DNA from: Tepidiforma bonchosmolovskayae
GTDB taxonomy: Bacteria; Chloroflexota; Dehalococcoidia; Tepidiformales; Tepidiformaceae
Assembly: GCF_008838325.1 (NCBI RefSeq)
Contig: NZ_CP042829.1
Location: 1,240,001-1,304,000, forward strand
Direction of reading: 5' to 3'
Length of the DNA stretch: 64,000 nt
Shown here: positions 20,136-28,839 of the stretch, piece by piece
Layout of the letters: the number at the start of each line of letters is the position of its first letter
How positions within the stretch are numbered: the first letter of the stretch is position 1
The notes under the pieces: generated by a model
What the model saw: the letters and a program-made list of their open reading frames with translations, nothing else
Databases searched by the model: none
Told to the model about the DNA's origin: nothing
Made by a program: the position numbers and the translations under genes

Positions 20136-20396
20136 ATGGAAACGCCCGAAGCCTTCGACATCGAGCGGGAGAAGCTCGCCTATCGCGGAGACCTTTTCGA
20201 TGCCGCCCTCGCCGCGGGGGCTCCCATCCGGGTCACGGACCGCGGGGTGGTTGTTGCGCGCATGGCGCCGCTCGCCCCCGGGGCGACCCGCTCGTGCGTC
20301 CGCGCCGTGATGGCGGACGCCGATGCCATTCGGCAGCGCGTTGGCCGCGGCGACCGGCCGGTGAAGGCGCTCATCGAGGAGGGACGGCGCTTCTGA
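20136..20396 (+). CDS. Phd/YefM-type antitoxin, no partner toxin seen
   Basis: The 86-aa protein starts METPEAFDIEREKLAYRGDLFDAALAAGAPIRVTDRGVVVARMAP, the usual order for a Phd/YefM-family DNA-binding N-terminus with a repeated 'VTxRGxxVAxLxP' strand. The tail (about residues 60-86) would contact a toxin. The ATG at 20136 is supported by an extended -10 box (TGC then TATCAT at 20123-20128) ending 7 nt upstream, which predicts a leaderless transcript; an ATG at 20115 overlaps that box. The next gene encodes a membrane protein, so this antitoxin is an orphan here. Confidence 0.65.
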   Translation: METPEAFDIEREKLAYRGDLFDAALAAGAPIRVTDRGVVVARMAPLAPGATRSCVRAVMADADAIRQRVGRGDRPVKALIEEGRRF

Positions 20397-20530
20397 TGCC
20401 GTTCGGCACGGAGTAATGAGCAGCTGCGCGACGCAGCGGACCGGGCCGGCGTCCGCAGCTTCGGCGCCTGACTGCCTCGAGGCCCAATCTCCCCCTGCTC
20501 CGGGCGAAGCGCCCGGTATGATCCCCGGCC

Positions 20531-21064
20531 ATGACACTCGAGATGTGGGTCATCCTCGCCGTGCGGGTGGCGGGTTCGCTGCCCGTCCTGCGATGGGCGT
20601 TCGCCGGCGCCGTCATCGCCATCCTCGTCGACCTCTCCGACCTCTTCCTCCGCGCCTACCTCGACCTCGGCGGCGTGCGCAACTACCAGTCCTTCGACAA
20701 GTGGTGCGACCAGGTCTACCTGGCCGTCTTCCTCGTGGTCGCGCTCCGCTGGGAGGGCCCGGCCCGGGCGATCGCCGTCGCACTCTACGCGTTCCGGATG
20801 GTCGGCTTCGCGCTCTTCGAGGTCACCGGCGAGCGGTGGCTGCTGATGCTCTTCCCGAACGTCTTCGAGTTCTGGTTCGTGTTCGTGGCGTTCACCCGCC
20901 ACTGGTGGCGAACTTTCTCGTGGCGGCCGCGCCCGACGGCGTTCGCGCTGGCGGGGGCCACGGCGGCGAAGCTGTTTCACGAGTACACGCTGCACGTGGG
21001 CCGCTGGTTCGACAGCTTCACCCCGAAGGATGTGGTGGCCTGGATTTTGGGGCCGTTCGGGTGA
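20531..21064 (+). CDS. Multi-pass membrane protein, unknown function
   Basis: The 177-aa protein has about five hydrophobic segments. Distinct features are AILVDLSDLFLRAYLDLGG, YQSFDKWCDQVYLAVFLVVALRW, FEVTGERWLLMLFPNVFEFWF and KLFHEYTLHVGRWFDSFTPKD. Acidic residues inside predicted helices (Asp/Glu near residues 34-37 and 98) suggest a functional polar site. I do not recognise the family by name. A TATGAT -10 box (20517-20522) ends 8 nt before the ATG with no ribosome site, so the message is probably leaderless. A 6-bp inverted repeat (CCGGGC/GCCCGG, 20500-20516) abuts the -10 box and could be an operator. Confidence 0.7.
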   Translation: MTLEMWVILAVRVAGSLPVLRWAFAGAVIAILVDLSDLFLRAYLDLGGVRNYQSFDKWCDQVYLAVFLVVALRWEGPARAIAVALYAFRMVGFALFEVTGERWLLMLFPNVFEFWFVFVAFTRHWWRTFSWRPRPTAFALAGATAAKLFHEYTLHVGRWFDSFTPKDVVAWILGPFG

Positions 21065-21067
21065 CGG

Positions 21068-21427
21068 CTACCGGGCGGAAAGCGGCAGCCGCATCTGGTG
21101 GGGCTGCGTGTCGGGGAGCGCCGTGGACGCTCCGCCGGCCGGTTTCCCGGACACCGATGCCCCGCCGACCGCCCGCAGCCCGCTGGCCCGGGTCCCGGCC
21201 TGCCAGCACCCCGCGCCTGCCAGGTTCGCACCCCGGGCGTGCTCGAGGAGACCGGCCAGCTTCCGCAGGGCGGCGTTTCGCTCGGCCCACCGCTCGGCCT
21301 CTTCGGGCGAAAAGACGTGGCCGTACTCCGGGTCGGGCTCGCCCATCAGCGTCATGGAGATGACACGGTCGCCCATCCGGAGGACGGGCACCTCGACCGG
21401 TTCTCGGGGCGGGGTCGGTTCATCCAC
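21068..21427 (-). CDS. Hypothetical protein, third gene of a small module
   Basis: The 119-aa product begins VDEPTPPREPVEVPVLRMGD and contains SMTLMGEPDPEYGHVFSPEEAERWAERNAALRKLAG. The second half is Gly/Ala/Ser-rich and may be disordered. I do not recognise it. The GTG at 21425-21427 has a strong GGAGGAGG 8 nt upstream. A longer TTG start overlapping the previous stop is possible but less likely. It follows the broken DUF4258-like gene by about 18 bp, so the three minus-strand genes look like one operon. Confidence 0.5.
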   Translation of the reverse strand: MDEPTPPREPVEVPVLRMGDRVISMTLMGEPDPEYGHVFSPEEAERWAERNAALRKLAGLLEHARGANLAGAGCWQAGTRASGLRAVGGASVSGKPAGGASTALPDTQPHQMRLPLSAR

Positions 21428-21444
21428 GGCGGGGACCTCCTCCG

Positions 21445-21764
21445 TCAATCATAGTCGGCATCGCGCCAGAACTGGGTCACCAGCACAACTGGGCGCCGGG
21501 AGTAGTTGACCCGCACCCGCAACGTCCGCCCCTGGCGGTTCTCGCACTCGATGGTCGCAACTGCTCCACGCGGGTCGTGTTGGCCCCGGTCGTCGCCGAC
21601 GATGCGCGGAAAGTCCTCGGCGATGCCGGCAACGACATCGCGGATACCCGGCCGGGCGGGGTCGGCCCCCCGGCGAGGGCGTGTTCCGAAACCGCATAGT
21701 CGCGATTCCGCACGGCCGCAACGATGGCCTCGAGGTCGGCCTCAGTCGGGGAGCCGCCAGTCAT
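21445..21764 (-). pseudogene. DUF4258-like small gene with a frameshift
   Basis: The 5' part reads MTGGSPTEADLEAIVAAVRN then RDYAVSEHALAGG, a start resembling DUF4258 proteins (RelE-like fold, often toxin-associated). After a run of six Gs on the minus strand (C-run at 21666-21671) the sensible sequence moves to another frame: ADPARPGIRDVVAGIAEDFP, then ATIECENRQGRTLRVRVNYS and a C-terminal VVLVTQFWRDADYD. A seventh G would give one 106-aa protein. It overlaps the 3' end of the upstream DUF3467-like gene by 23 bp. A homopolymer sequencing error, true decay, or slippage-dependent expression are all possible. Confidence 0.65.
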
Positions 21765-22035
21765 CGGGGCGGAGGCCGAGCTCGCGGTAGACATCAGGCG
21801 GGAGCGAGATGTCGATGCCGCTCGTCGCCTCGTACCGGTTCAACTCCTTGCGCAGGAGCATTGAAAGGATTTTCGCCTGCTCCAGCGACATCCGCACGAT
21901 TGCACGGTCGGCCGGCGGAATGGGCTGTTCCGCCAGCGGGCGCAGGGGCCGGGCGCCGAAAGCGAGGGTCAGGCCGTAGGGTGAGAAACTAAATTCGAAT
22001 GTATCGGAGAAAAACTCCGGAACAGCCTCGGACAT
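21742..22035 (-). CDS. DUF3467-like small protein
   Basis: The 97-aa protein has a beta-rich N-terminus (FFSDTFEFSFSPYGLTLAFG) and then RAIVRMSLEQAKILSMLLRKELNRYEATSGI, which matches the shape of DUF3467 proteins (R-V-x-x-S-x-x-x-A-K-x-x-x-x-L-L). Function is unknown; it is often encoded near toxin-like small genes. The ATG at 22033-22035 has GGAGG 6 nt upstream. It is the first gene of a three-gene minus-strand module and is divergent from menA with a 100-bp gap. Confidence 0.6.
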   Translation of the reverse strand: MSEAVPEFFSDTFEFSFSPYGLTLAFGARPLRPLAEQPIPPADRAIVRMSLEQAKILSMLLRKELNRYEATSGIDISLPPDVYRELGLRPDDWRLPD

Positions 22036-22135
22036 CGTCAACCTCCGCTGGCTTATCCGCCATTCTCACCCCCGCTGCAGCCGCGCCGCAATGCGGCCCT
22101 TTCCCTCCCCCACCGGGCCCCGTACGCTCCCCGCG

Positions 22136-23035
22136 ATGCCTGCGCCCCGCACGTGGCTTATCGCCGCACGCCCCGTCTCCTTCACCGCCGCGGCCGTCCC
22201 CGCGCTCGTGGGGACGCTCCTCGCCGCGCCCGAATCGTTCACCTGGTGGACGGCCCTCCTCGCCATGCTCGGCTCCGTCCTCTTCCTCGCCGGGACCAAC
22301 TTCGTCAACGACTACTACGACCACCGGAAGGGCACCGACGGCCCCGGCTCGCTCGCCCCGCCGGGCGCGATCCGGCAGGGGCTGCTGACGCCCCGGCAGG
22401 TGCTGGCCGCCGGCATCGCCTGCTTCGCCGCCGGGGCAGCCACCGGGCTCGTCCTCTGCTGGGCCGTGAGCTGGCAGCTCCTCTGGGTCGGGGCGGCGAG
22501 CCTCCTCGCCGGTTTCCTCTATACCGGCTGGCCGCTCCACCTCGCCTACCGCGCCCTCGGCGAGCTCGTCGTCTTCGTCTTCATGGGCCCCGTCATCGTC
22601 ATGGGTGCCGCCTTCGTCCAGGCCGAGCGGTGGAGCCGCGACGCCTTCATCGCCTCGCTGCCGATCGGCTTCCTCGTCGCCGCTATCCTCCACGCCAACA
22701 ACCTGCGCGACCTCGAGCAGGACCGCGCCGCCGGCAAGCGCACCCTCGCCACCATCCTCGGCCGGCGCTGGGCCGAACGGGAGCTCTGGCTGCTCATCGC
22801 CGCGGCGTTCGCTGCGCTCGCCGGGGCCATCGCGGCCGGGGCGCTGCCGTGGCCGTCGCTCCTCGCGTTCGCCGCCCTGCCCGGCGTCCGGCCGATGGTC
22901 CGCACGGTGCGGGCCGTGAACGCCGGGGCGAACCCCCGCCGGCTGAACTTCGTCCTGCGCGATGCCGCGCTCCTCCACCTGCGCTTCGGGCTGCTCCTTG
23001 CGCTGGGGCTGGCAATCGACTGGGCGCTCGGCTGA
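22136..23035 (+). CDS. menA: 1,4-dihydroxy-2-naphthoate prenyltransferase MenA
   Basis: The 299-aa UbiA-superfamily protein has about eight TM helices and both Asp-rich motifs: FVNDYYDHRKGTD (about residues 56-68) and the second loop HANNLRDLEQDRAAGKRTLA. It attaches a polyprenyl chain to 1,4-dihydroxy-2-naphthoate, the step before methylation to menaquinone. The N-terminal RTWLIAARPVSFTAAAVPALVG is typical of MenA. The start at 22136 is favoured by TACGCT (22123-22128), a -10-like box 7 nt upstream with no ribosome site, which suggests a leaderless message. It converges on ruvC with an 8-bp gap. Confidence 0.92.
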   Translation: MPAPRTWLIAARPVSFTAAAVPALVGTLLAAPESFTWWTALLAMLGSVLFLAGTNFVNDYYDHRKGTDGPGSLAPPGAIRQGLLTPRQVLAAGIACFAAGAATGLVLCWAVSWQLLWVGAASLLAGFLYTGWPLHLAYRALGELVVFVFMGPVIVMGAAFVQAERWSRDAFIASLPIGFLVAAILHANNLRDLEQDRAAGKRTLATILGRRWAERELWLLIAAAFAALAGAIAAGALPWPSLLAFAALPGVRPMVRTVRAVNAGANPRRLNFVLRDAALLHLRFGLLLALGLAIDWALG

Positions 23036-23043
23036 GCGCCGGC

Positions 23044-23532
23044 TCAGCGCGGGAGCCGGCCCTGCGCCCAGTGCGTGATGGCGACCGCCAGCGCATCGGC
23101 GGCGTCGGCCGGCGCCGGCGGCTCGGCAAGGCCGAGCTGGAAGGCCACCATCCGCGCGACCTGCTCCTTTTCGCCGCGGCCGAATCCGGCCACCGTCTGC
23201 TTCACGAGGAGCGGGGCGTACTCGGCAACCTCCAGCCCCGCATCGGCGAGGCCGATGATCGCCGCCGCGCGCGCCTCGCCGAGCGCCAGCGCGCTCCGGG
23301 CGTTTTCGCCCACGTAGCCCGCCTCAACGGCCGCCGCCGCGGCGCCCGTCTCCCGGGCGATGGCGCACACCCGCTCCCGCAGCGCGACGAGCCGGGCCGC
23401 GCGCGGGTCCGACGCGCGCGTGCGGATGACGCCGTGGCAGACGTGGGTCGCCCGCCCGCCGTCCACCTCGATGACGCCGTAGCCGGTGACGCCGAGCCCG
23501 GGGTCGATGCCGATGATGCGCACGGCGCCCAT
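23044..23532 (-). CDS. ruvC: Holliday junction resolvase RuvC
   Basis: The 162-aa endonuclease has the RuvC RNase H fold. The first catalytic Asp is in IIGIDPGLGVTGYGVIE, a Glu in VEAGYVGENARSALALGEARAA, then VKQTVAGFGRGEKEQVARMV, and the last Asp pair in PADAADALAVAITHW. It cuts four-way junctions made during recombination. No ruvA/ruvB is adjacent. The ATG at 23532 gives a normal length; a GTG nine bases further in would also work. Confidence 0.94.
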   Translation of the reverse strand: MGAVRIIGIDPGLGVTGYGVIEVDGGRATHVCHGVIRTRASDPRAARLVALRERVCAIARETGAAAAAVEAGYVGENARSALALGEARAAAIIGLADAGLEVAEYAPLLVKQTVAGFGRGEKEQVARMVAFQLGLAEPPAPADAADALAVAITHWAQGRLPR

Positions 23533-23569
23533 GGTGCCTCGCCCGGCCGCGGAGCGCGAACCGGGGCTG

Positions 23570-24166
23570 TCACCCGGCGGCCGGCGTGTGCTCCGGGCAC
23601 TCCATCGCGGCCTCCGCGGCGCCGAGGGCCCGGTCGATGAGCGCGCAATGGTGCGGCCGGTCGCTCCCCGGGTGGGCATCCGGGCGGAAGTGGATGCACC
23701 CGGCGCAGGGCGCGCTGACCACCAGCCGCCCGGCCCGCACCTCGGCGGCCACCACCTTCGCGAGCACGGCTTCGAAGGCGGCCAGCTCGGCCTCCGGGAG
23801 CGCCGCGAGCGTCCGTTCGAGGCCGGCCTGCCACCGTTCGAGCCGGCCCCACGCCTCCCATCCTGCGGCCGTGAGGGCGAGCACCGACTGGCGGCCGTCG
23901 AACGGGTGGGGCCGCCGCTCGATGAGCCCCCGTTCGACCAGCGGGTTCACGATGCCCACCGCCGTCGGCGGGCGCACCCCGAGGAGCCGCGCGAGCTGGC
24001 CGGGCGTGGCCATGTCGGGCCGGGTCTTCGCGGCAAAGCGGAGGACGGCCGCCTGCGCCGGCGTCAGCCCCTCGGCCTGCCCCTGCTCCCGGGCCTCGGC
24101 CTCGGCCGCCCGGGCGAGCCGGAGGAGGGCCATCGCGATGCCCGCCGCGCGCTCCCTCGGTTCCAT
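23570..24166 (-). CDS. MarR-family regulator with a C-terminal four-cysteine motif
   Basis: Residues 10-145 form a MarR-type winged helix (LTPAQAAVLRFAAKTRPDMA, then TPGQLARLLGVRPPTAVGIV, and a basic wing ERRPHPFDGRQSVLALTAAG). An extra C-terminal region has Cys154-x2-Cys157, Cys174 and Cys190 (APCAGCIHF, HHCALID, ECPEH), spaced as for an Fe-S cluster or zinc site. This suggests a redox, NO or oxygen sensor. The protein is divergent from the protoglobin gene and two palindromes lie between them. Its own ATG is 7 nt after TACGCT, so the message is probably leaderless and self-regulated. Cluster type and ligand are inference. Confidence 0.88.
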   Translation of the reverse strand: MEPRERAAGIAMALLRLARAAEAEAREQGQAEGLTPAQAAVLRFAAKTRPDMATPGQLARLLGVRPPTAVGIVNPLVERGLIERRPHPFDGRQSVLALTAAGWEAWGRLERWQAGLERTLAALPEAELAAFEAVLAKVVAAEVRAGRLVVSAPCAGCIHFRPDAHPGSDRPHHCALIDRALGAAEAAMECPEHTPAAG

Positions 24167-24168
24167 GG

Positions 24169-24197
24169 TTGACAGCGTACTGTAGGAAGCCTACATT
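24169..24197 (+). promoter_or_regulatory. Promoter of the protoglobin gene
   Basis: TTGACA (24169-24174, perfect) and TACATT (24192-24197) are 17 bp apart. The first operator (24181-24195) lies in the spacer and touches the -10 box. Transcription would start near 24204. The minus-strand -10 box for the regulator gene (TACGCT, 24179-24174) overlaps the same -35 region. Confidence 0.75.
24181..24195. promoter_or_regulatory. MarR-type operator 1
   Basis: TGTAGGAAGCCTACA is a perfect 6-3-6 inverted repeat between the divergent marR and protoglobin genes. It lies inside both promoters, so binding should block both genes. Confidence 0.75.
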
Positions 24198-24205
24198 CTG
24201 CATTC

Positions 24206-24220
24206 GGTAGGACTCCTACA
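24206..24220. promoter_or_regulatory. MarR-type operator 2
   Basis: GGTAGGACTCCTACA repeats operator 1 with the same 15-bp layout (GTAGG and CCTAC arms perfect). The centres are 25 bp apart, about two and a half helical turns, and this copy sits just after the predicted protoglobin transcription start. Confidence 0.7.
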
Positions 24221-24240
24221 TCTTCTCCACGGAGGGACCG

Positions 24241-24828
24241 ATGTCGACCACCACCATCCCCGGCTACCGCTACGGCGACCCTGCCCTGCCCCCGGGCCCC
24301 ATCGACGCGGACGGCCTGCGCGACCTGCGCGCCGCCTGCCTGCTGAGCGACGACGACCTCGCCGCCCTGCGCGAGGCCGCCCCGATCATCGAGCCGCAGA
24401 TCGAGGAGATCCTCGACACCTGGTACGGCTTCGTCGGCTCCCACCCGTTCCTGCTCGCCTCGTTCAGCACCGCCGAGGGCCCGCACCAGGGCTACCTGGC
24501 GGCGGTCCGCGCGCGCTTCGGCCAGTGGATCCGCGACACCCTGCGCGCCGAGTACGATGACCGCTGGGTCGCCTACCAGCGGGAGATCGGCCGGCGGCAC
24601 GCAGACGGCAAGAACGCGACCGACGGCATCACCGGGGCGCCCGACGTGGTGCCCTACCGGTACGTGGCCGCGCTGATCGTGCCGATCACGGTGACGATGC
24701 GGCCGTTCCTGGCGAAGGGCGCCCGCGACGCGGAGCACCTGGAGCGGATGCACCAGGCCTGGTTCAAGGCGGTGGTGCTCTCCGTGGCGCTCTGGTCGGA
24801 GCCGTACGTGCGGGAGGGCTGGTGGTAG
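24241..24828 (+). CDS. Protoglobin
   Basis: The 195-aa heme protein has the same length as the Methanosarcina acetivorans protoglobin prototype and matches its key positions: distal pocket Trp61-Tyr62 (DTWYGFVGSHPF), and proximal His120 in WVAYQREIGRRHADGKN. A protoglobin-type N-terminal extension (IPGYRYGD) closes the heme pocket. No output domain is attached, so it is a stand-alone gas-binding (O2, CO, NO) globin rather than a globin-coupled sensor. A GGAGGG ribosome site lies 5 nt before the ATG. Its divergent neighbour is a cysteine-rich MarR regulator, which suggests gas or redox-controlled expression. Confidence 0.93.
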   Translation: MSTTTIPGYRYGDPALPPGPIDADGLRDLRAACLLSDDDLAALREAAPIIEPQIEEILDTWYGFVGSHPFLLASFSTAEGPHQGYLAAVRARFGQWIRDTLRAEYDDRWVAYQREIGRRHADGKNATDGITGAPDVVPYRYVAALIVPITVTMRPFLAKGARDAEHLERMHQAWFKAVVLSVALWSEPYVREGWW

Positions 24829-24838
24829 GCCGCTGGGC

Positions 24839-26959
24839 CTACCGCCGGTAGCGCCGGGAGCGGTCGCGGCCGCCCGCCTGGCTCCGGCCGAAGCGAAGCG
24901 GCCCGCCCTTCCCGGCGGCCGCCGCGAAGAGGGCCAGCTCTTCCGCATCGGTGCCCACCAGTTCGCGGCGGAGCTCCACGATCCGGTCGCGCAGGGCCGC
25001 CGCCTTTTCGAACTCGAGGTTCTTCGCGGCGGCCTTCATCTGCTGCTCGAGCTCCTTCACCAGCCGCAGCAGTTCGTCCTTCGGCAGCGCGCCGGGCGCC
25101 GGGCCGGCATCGTACCCGGCCTTCTCCTCCGCGGCCTGCATCCGCACGTGGTCGGTGATGTCGCGCACCGCCTTCTGGATGCTCGCCGCCTGGATGCCGT
25201 GCTTCCGGTTGTACTCCTCCTGGATCCGCCGGCGCCGGTAGGTCTCGTCGATCGCCTGCTGCATGCTGCCCGTGATGGTATCGGCGTACATCACCACCCG
25301 GCCCTCGACGTGGCGCGCGGCCCGCCCGATCGTCTGGATGAGCGACCGGTTCGAACGGAGGTACCCCTCCTTGTCGGCGTCGAGGATGCAGACGAGCGAC
25401 ACCTCCGGCAGGTCGAGCCCCTCGCGCAGGAGGTTGATGCCGACCACCACGTCGTACACCCCCAGCCGGAGGTCGCGCAGGATCTCCACCCGGTCGAGCG
25501 TCTCGACCTCCGAGTGGAGGTAGTGGGTCTTGATGCCCATCTCCTTCAGGTAGTCGGCCAGGTCCTCGGCCATCTTCTTCGTGAGCGTGGTGACCAGCGC
25601 CCGCTGGCCCTTATCGACCACCCGGCGGATCTCGTCCATCAGGTCGTCGACCTGGTTCTTCGTCGGCTTCACCACAATCTCCGGGTCGAGCAGGCCCGTC
25701 GGGCGGATGACCTGCTCCACCACCTGGCTGGAGACGCGGAGCTCGTAGTCGCCCGGCGTCGCGCTCACAAAAATCGCCTGGTTGATGTGGCGGTCGAACT
25801 CCTCGAAGGTGAGCGGCCGGTTGTCCAGCGCGGAGGGGAGGCGGAAGCCGTATTCGACGAGCGTCTCCTTGCGGGAGCGGTCGCCGAAGTACTGGCCCTG
25901 CACCTGCGGCAGGGTGATGTGCGACTCATCGACGACGAGCAGCCAGTCATCGGGGAAGTAGTCGAGCAGGCACCACGGCGTGGAGCCGGGTTCCCGCGCC
26001 TGCAGGTGGCGGGAGTAGTTCTCGACGCCCGGGCAGTAGCCGGTCTCGCGGAGGGCCTCGATGTCGTAGTGGGTGCGCTCCTCGAGGCGGGCCGCCTCCA
26101 GGATCTTCCCCTGCGAGCGGAGCCAGGCGAGCTGCTCCTCCAGCTCCTGTTCGATGCCGGCGATCGCCTGCTCCAGCCGGTCCTTCGTCGTCACGAAGTG
26201 CTTCGCGGGGTAGATGTCGATCTCATCGCGCTCGGCCACGATTTCGCCCGTAAGCGGGTCGAGCTCGACGATCCGCTCCACCTCGTCGCCCCAGAAGTCG
26301 ATGCGGACGGCCAGCTCTTCGTAGCTCGGGAGGATGGTGAGCGAATCGCCGCGCACGCGGAACCGCCCGCGGACCACATTCTGGTCGTTCCGCTCGTACT
26401 GCATCGAGACCATCCGGCGGACGGCCTCCTGGCGGCTGAACCGTTCGCCCTTCCGGAAGCGGAGGACGAACTCCTGGTACTGGGCCGGCTCGCCGAGGCC
26501 GTAGATGCAGCTCACGCTCGCCACGATGATCACGTCGCGGCGGGTAAAGAGCGCCCGCGTGGCCGCATGGCGGAGCTTGTCAATTTCGTCGTTGATGTCC
26601 GCGTCCTTGGCGATGTAGGTGTCGGTCCGCGGGATATAGGCCTCAGGCTGGTAGTAGTCGTAGTAGCTGACGAAGTACTCGACCGCGTTCTCGGGGAAGA
26701 ACTCCTTCAGCTCGGCGCAGAGCTGGGCGGCGAGCGTCTTGTTGTGGGCGAGGACGAGCGTCGGCCGGCCGGTGCGGGCGATGACGTTCGCGATGGTGAA
26801 CGTCTTCCCCGAGCCGGTGACGCCGAGGAGCGTCTGGTAGCGGTCGCCCCGCTCGAGCCCCGCGACGAGCTTCTCGATCGCTTCCGGCTGGTCGCCGGTC
26901 GGCTGGAAGTCGGAGACGAGCTTGAAGGGCGCAGGCTGCGGGCGGACGATGGCCGTCAT
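24839..26959 (-). CDS. uvrB: Excinuclease ABC subunit UvrB
   Basis: The 706-aa damage-verification helicase of nucleotide excision repair has Walker A ([18 protein letters not shown]), the beta-hairpin region [37 protein letters not shown], helicase motifs ([55 protein letters not shown]) and a C-terminal UVR motif ([20 protein letters not shown]) that contacts UvrC. The ATG at 26957-26959 is 7 nt after a TACACT box, suggesting a leaderless message. I saw no clear LexA-type site in its upstream gap. The 221-bp gap behind it holds no gene I can support. Confidence 0.97.
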   Translation of the reverse strand: MTAIVRPQPAPFKLVSDFQPTGDQPEAIEKLVAGLERGDRYQTLLGVTGSGKTFTIANVIARTGRPTLVLAHNKTLAAQLCAELKEFFPENAVEYFVSYYDYYQPEAYIPRTDTYIAKDADINDEIDKLRHAATRALFTRRDVIIVASVSCIYGLGEPAQYQEFVLRFRKGERFSRQEAVRRMVSMQYERNDQNVVRGRFRVRGDSLTILPSYEELAVRIDFWGDEVERIVELDPLTGEIVAERDEIDIYPAKHFVTTKDRLEQAIAGIEQELEEQLAWLRSQGKILEAARLEERTHYDIEALRETGYCPGVENYSRHLQAREPGSTPWCLLDYFPDDWLLVVDESHITLPQVQGQYFGDRSRKETLVEYGFRLPSALDNRPLTFEEFDRHINQAIFVSATPGDYELRVSSQVVEQVIRPTGLLDPEIVVKPTKNQVDDLMDEIRRVVDKGQRALVTTLTKKMAEDLADYLKEMGIKTHYLHSEVETLDRVEILRDLRLGVYDVVVGINLLREGLDLPEVSLVCILDADKEGYLRSNRSLIQTIGRAARHVEGRVVMYADTITGSMQQAIDETYRRRRIQEEYNRKHGIQAASIQKAVRDITDHVRMQAAEEKAGYDAGPAPGALPKDELLRLVKELEQQMKAAAKNLEFEKAAALRDRIVELRRELVGTDAEELALFAAAAGKGGPLRFGRSQAGGRDRSRRYRR

Positions 26960-27180
26960 ACGAACCAGTGTAGCCGACCCGCCCGCGGGCGGCGGCGGGC
27001 GACGGCGACGGCAGAGAGATGCGGGCGCATCCCGGCCTGCGCCCGCGACGGTCGGCCCGCAACGCGCCCCGATCGCTCCGTTGGCCCCTGGGGTGATCGG
27101 CGCCGGGAACCGGCCCCGCATCGTGGGCGGCCTGTGTGAACGGCGGGGGAACAGCCGGTGAACGGCCGGATCCGGCCCGC

Positions 27181-27978
27181 TCAGCGCCCCTTGAAGACCG
27201 GCGGCCGCTTCTCGAGGAAGGCCGCCCGCGCTTCGCGCCCGTCTTCGCTGGCGAACGCCATGCGGATGCTGGCCAGCTCCAGCCGGCACTGGGCCTCGAG
27301 GTCGATCGGCGTGGTCGCCTTCACCACCGTGCGCTTCGTCAGCCGCATGGTGATCGGCGAAACGGTCGCGCAGAGGCCCTGGCAGTACTCGGCGACGCGC
27401 GCCTCCCAGCGGTCATCGTCGACGACCTCGCCGACCAGCCCGAGGCGGAGCGCCTCTTCGGCGTCGACCGTCCTGTTCTCGAGGAGGAAGCGCATGGTCT
27501 GCTCGTAGCCGATCGCCTGGGAGAGGGTGAACGTCATGCCGCCGTCGGGCGACCCGCCGATGCGCGGGTAGCCCGCGAGGATGCGGGCGCTCCGCTTCAT
27601 CAGCCGGATGTCGGTGGCCAGCGCGAGGGAGAGCCCGGCGCCGACAGCGACGCCGCTGATGGCGCCCACGATCGGCTTTTCGCACTTCTGGCGGAGGGTG
27701 AGGAGGAACTGGGAGACCCAGCCGAGGTCGTCGAGCTGGGTGTTGAGGGGCGACTTCGGGCTGTAGTCGCCGGGGCCGCGGAGGTCGAGGCCGGAGCAGA
27801 AGGCGTCGCCCGTGCCCGTGAGGCAGATGAGCCAGACGTCGTCGACGTTCATCGCCTCTTCAATGGCGGTGACCACGCCCCAGGCGAGCTCCTGGCTGAG
27901 GGCGTTCTTCACCTCGGGGCGGTTGAGGCGGATGGTCCGGACGTGGCCGGCGTCTTCGATGGCGATGAGGTTCGACAC
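27181..27978 (-). CDS. Enoyl-CoA hydratase/isomerase family protein (first of two)
   Basis: The 265-aa crotonase-fold protein has [19 protein letters not shown], the oxyanion-hole segments [12 protein letters not shown] and [20 protein letters not shown], and the C-terminal [17 protein letters not shown] typical of hydratases. It probably hydrates 2-enoyl-CoA in fatty-acid or related acyl-CoA breakdown; related activities (isomerase, dehalogenase) cannot be excluded. The catalytic Glu positions seem partly replaced ([11 protein letters not shown] where ExxxGxxPDxG is common). The GTG at 27976-27978 has GGAGGG about 10 nt upstream, and a TATCGT box lies about 30 nt further up. Confidence 0.85.
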   Translation of the reverse strand: MSNLIAIEDAGHVRTIRLNRPEVKNALSQELAWGVVTAIEEAMNVDDVWLICLTGTGDAFCSGLDLRGPGDYSPKSPLNTQLDDLGWVSQFLLTLRQKCEKPIVGAISGVAVGAGLSLALATDIRLMKRSARILAGYPRIGGSPDGGMTFTLSQAIGYEQTMRFLLENRTVDAEEALRLGLVGEVVDDDRWEARVAEYCQGLCATVSPITMRLTKRTVVKATTPIDLEAQCRLELASIRMAFASEDGREARAAFLEKRPPVFKGR

Positions 27979-28036
27979 GGGGGCTGCCCTCCGGTGCAGG
28001 TGATGCCCGGACGATACACGCGTCGGTTGCAGGAAG

Positions 28037-28756
28037 CTACTCACCGGCGCGCAGGCGGGCCACTTCCTCGCGCAGGGCGCGGAGCTCGGCGAGCAGGTCG
28101 GCGAGGGTGGTCTCCTCCCGGGATTCGCGGACCAGGAAGGCGGCGACCGTGGCGGTCAGCGCCGAGAGCGCCGCGATGCCGAACAGCATGAGCGCCACGG
28201 CGACGCCGCGGCCCATCGGGGTGGTCGGGTAGACGTCGCCGTAGCCGACGGTGGTCATGGTCACCGCGGCCCACCAGATGGCATCGCCGAAGCTGGTAAT
28301 TGTCGCGCCGGGTTCGCCTCGCTCGGCGAGGTACGCGAGGGTGGCGCCGATGACGAGCGTGCCCACCACCGCGGCGACGATCACCTTCGTGCCCCGCTGC
28401 GCGAGGATGTCCCGGATCACCTGGACGTTGAACCCGAGCGCGACCGCCACGCGGGCCAGGCGGAGCGCCCGCAGCGCCCGCAGCGGCCGGAGGAACGGCA
28501 GCAGGACCATCAGCCCTTCGAGCCAGTGGCGGCGGAGGAACTCGACCCGCCGGGGCGCGACCGCCAGCTTCACCCCGAAATCGGCGGCGAAGACGGCCCA
28601 GATCGCCCAGTCGGCCACGAGGATCGCGTCATCCCACGGCGGGCGGACGGTGACGACGGCCGGCACGATGAGCAGCGGCACCAGCGCGAGCGCGAGGATG
28701 AGGAGCGGCAGGTCGGTAAACCGTTCGATGCGGCGAAGCAGTTCTTCCCGGTCCAC
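28037..28756 (-). CDS. Voltage-gated-type potassium channel
   Basis: The 239-aa protein has six TM segments. S4 is arginine-rich (LRPLRALRALRLARVAVAL), and the pore loop has the K+ selectivity filter TMTTVGYGDVYP. The C-terminus is a charged coiled coil (TTLADLLAELRALREEVARL) that may aid tetramer assembly. It would conduct K+ across the cytoplasmic membrane; whether it is gated by voltage cannot be told. The GTG at 28754-28756 is chosen over an ATG 11 codons earlier because it begins at the conserved REELLRRIERF helix; the start is not certain. Confidence 0.88.
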   Translation of the reverse strand: MDREELLRRIERFTDLPLLILALALVPLLIVPAVVTVRPPWDDAILVADWAIWAVFAADFGVKLAVAPRRVEFLRRHWLEGLMVLLPFLRPLRALRALRLARVAVALGFNVQVIRDILAQRGTKVIVAAVVGTLVIGATLAYLAERGEPGATITSFGDAIWWAAVTMTTVGYGDVYPTTPMGRGVAVALMLFGIAALSALTATVAAFLVRESREETTLADLLAELRALREEVARLRAGE

Positions 28757-28839
28757 AGGGCAGCACCCCGGCAGAGGATCGCCCCCCATTGTGGCGAAGC
28801 CGCGGGGTTCCCGGCCCGTCGCTCACCGGCGCGCAGGCG

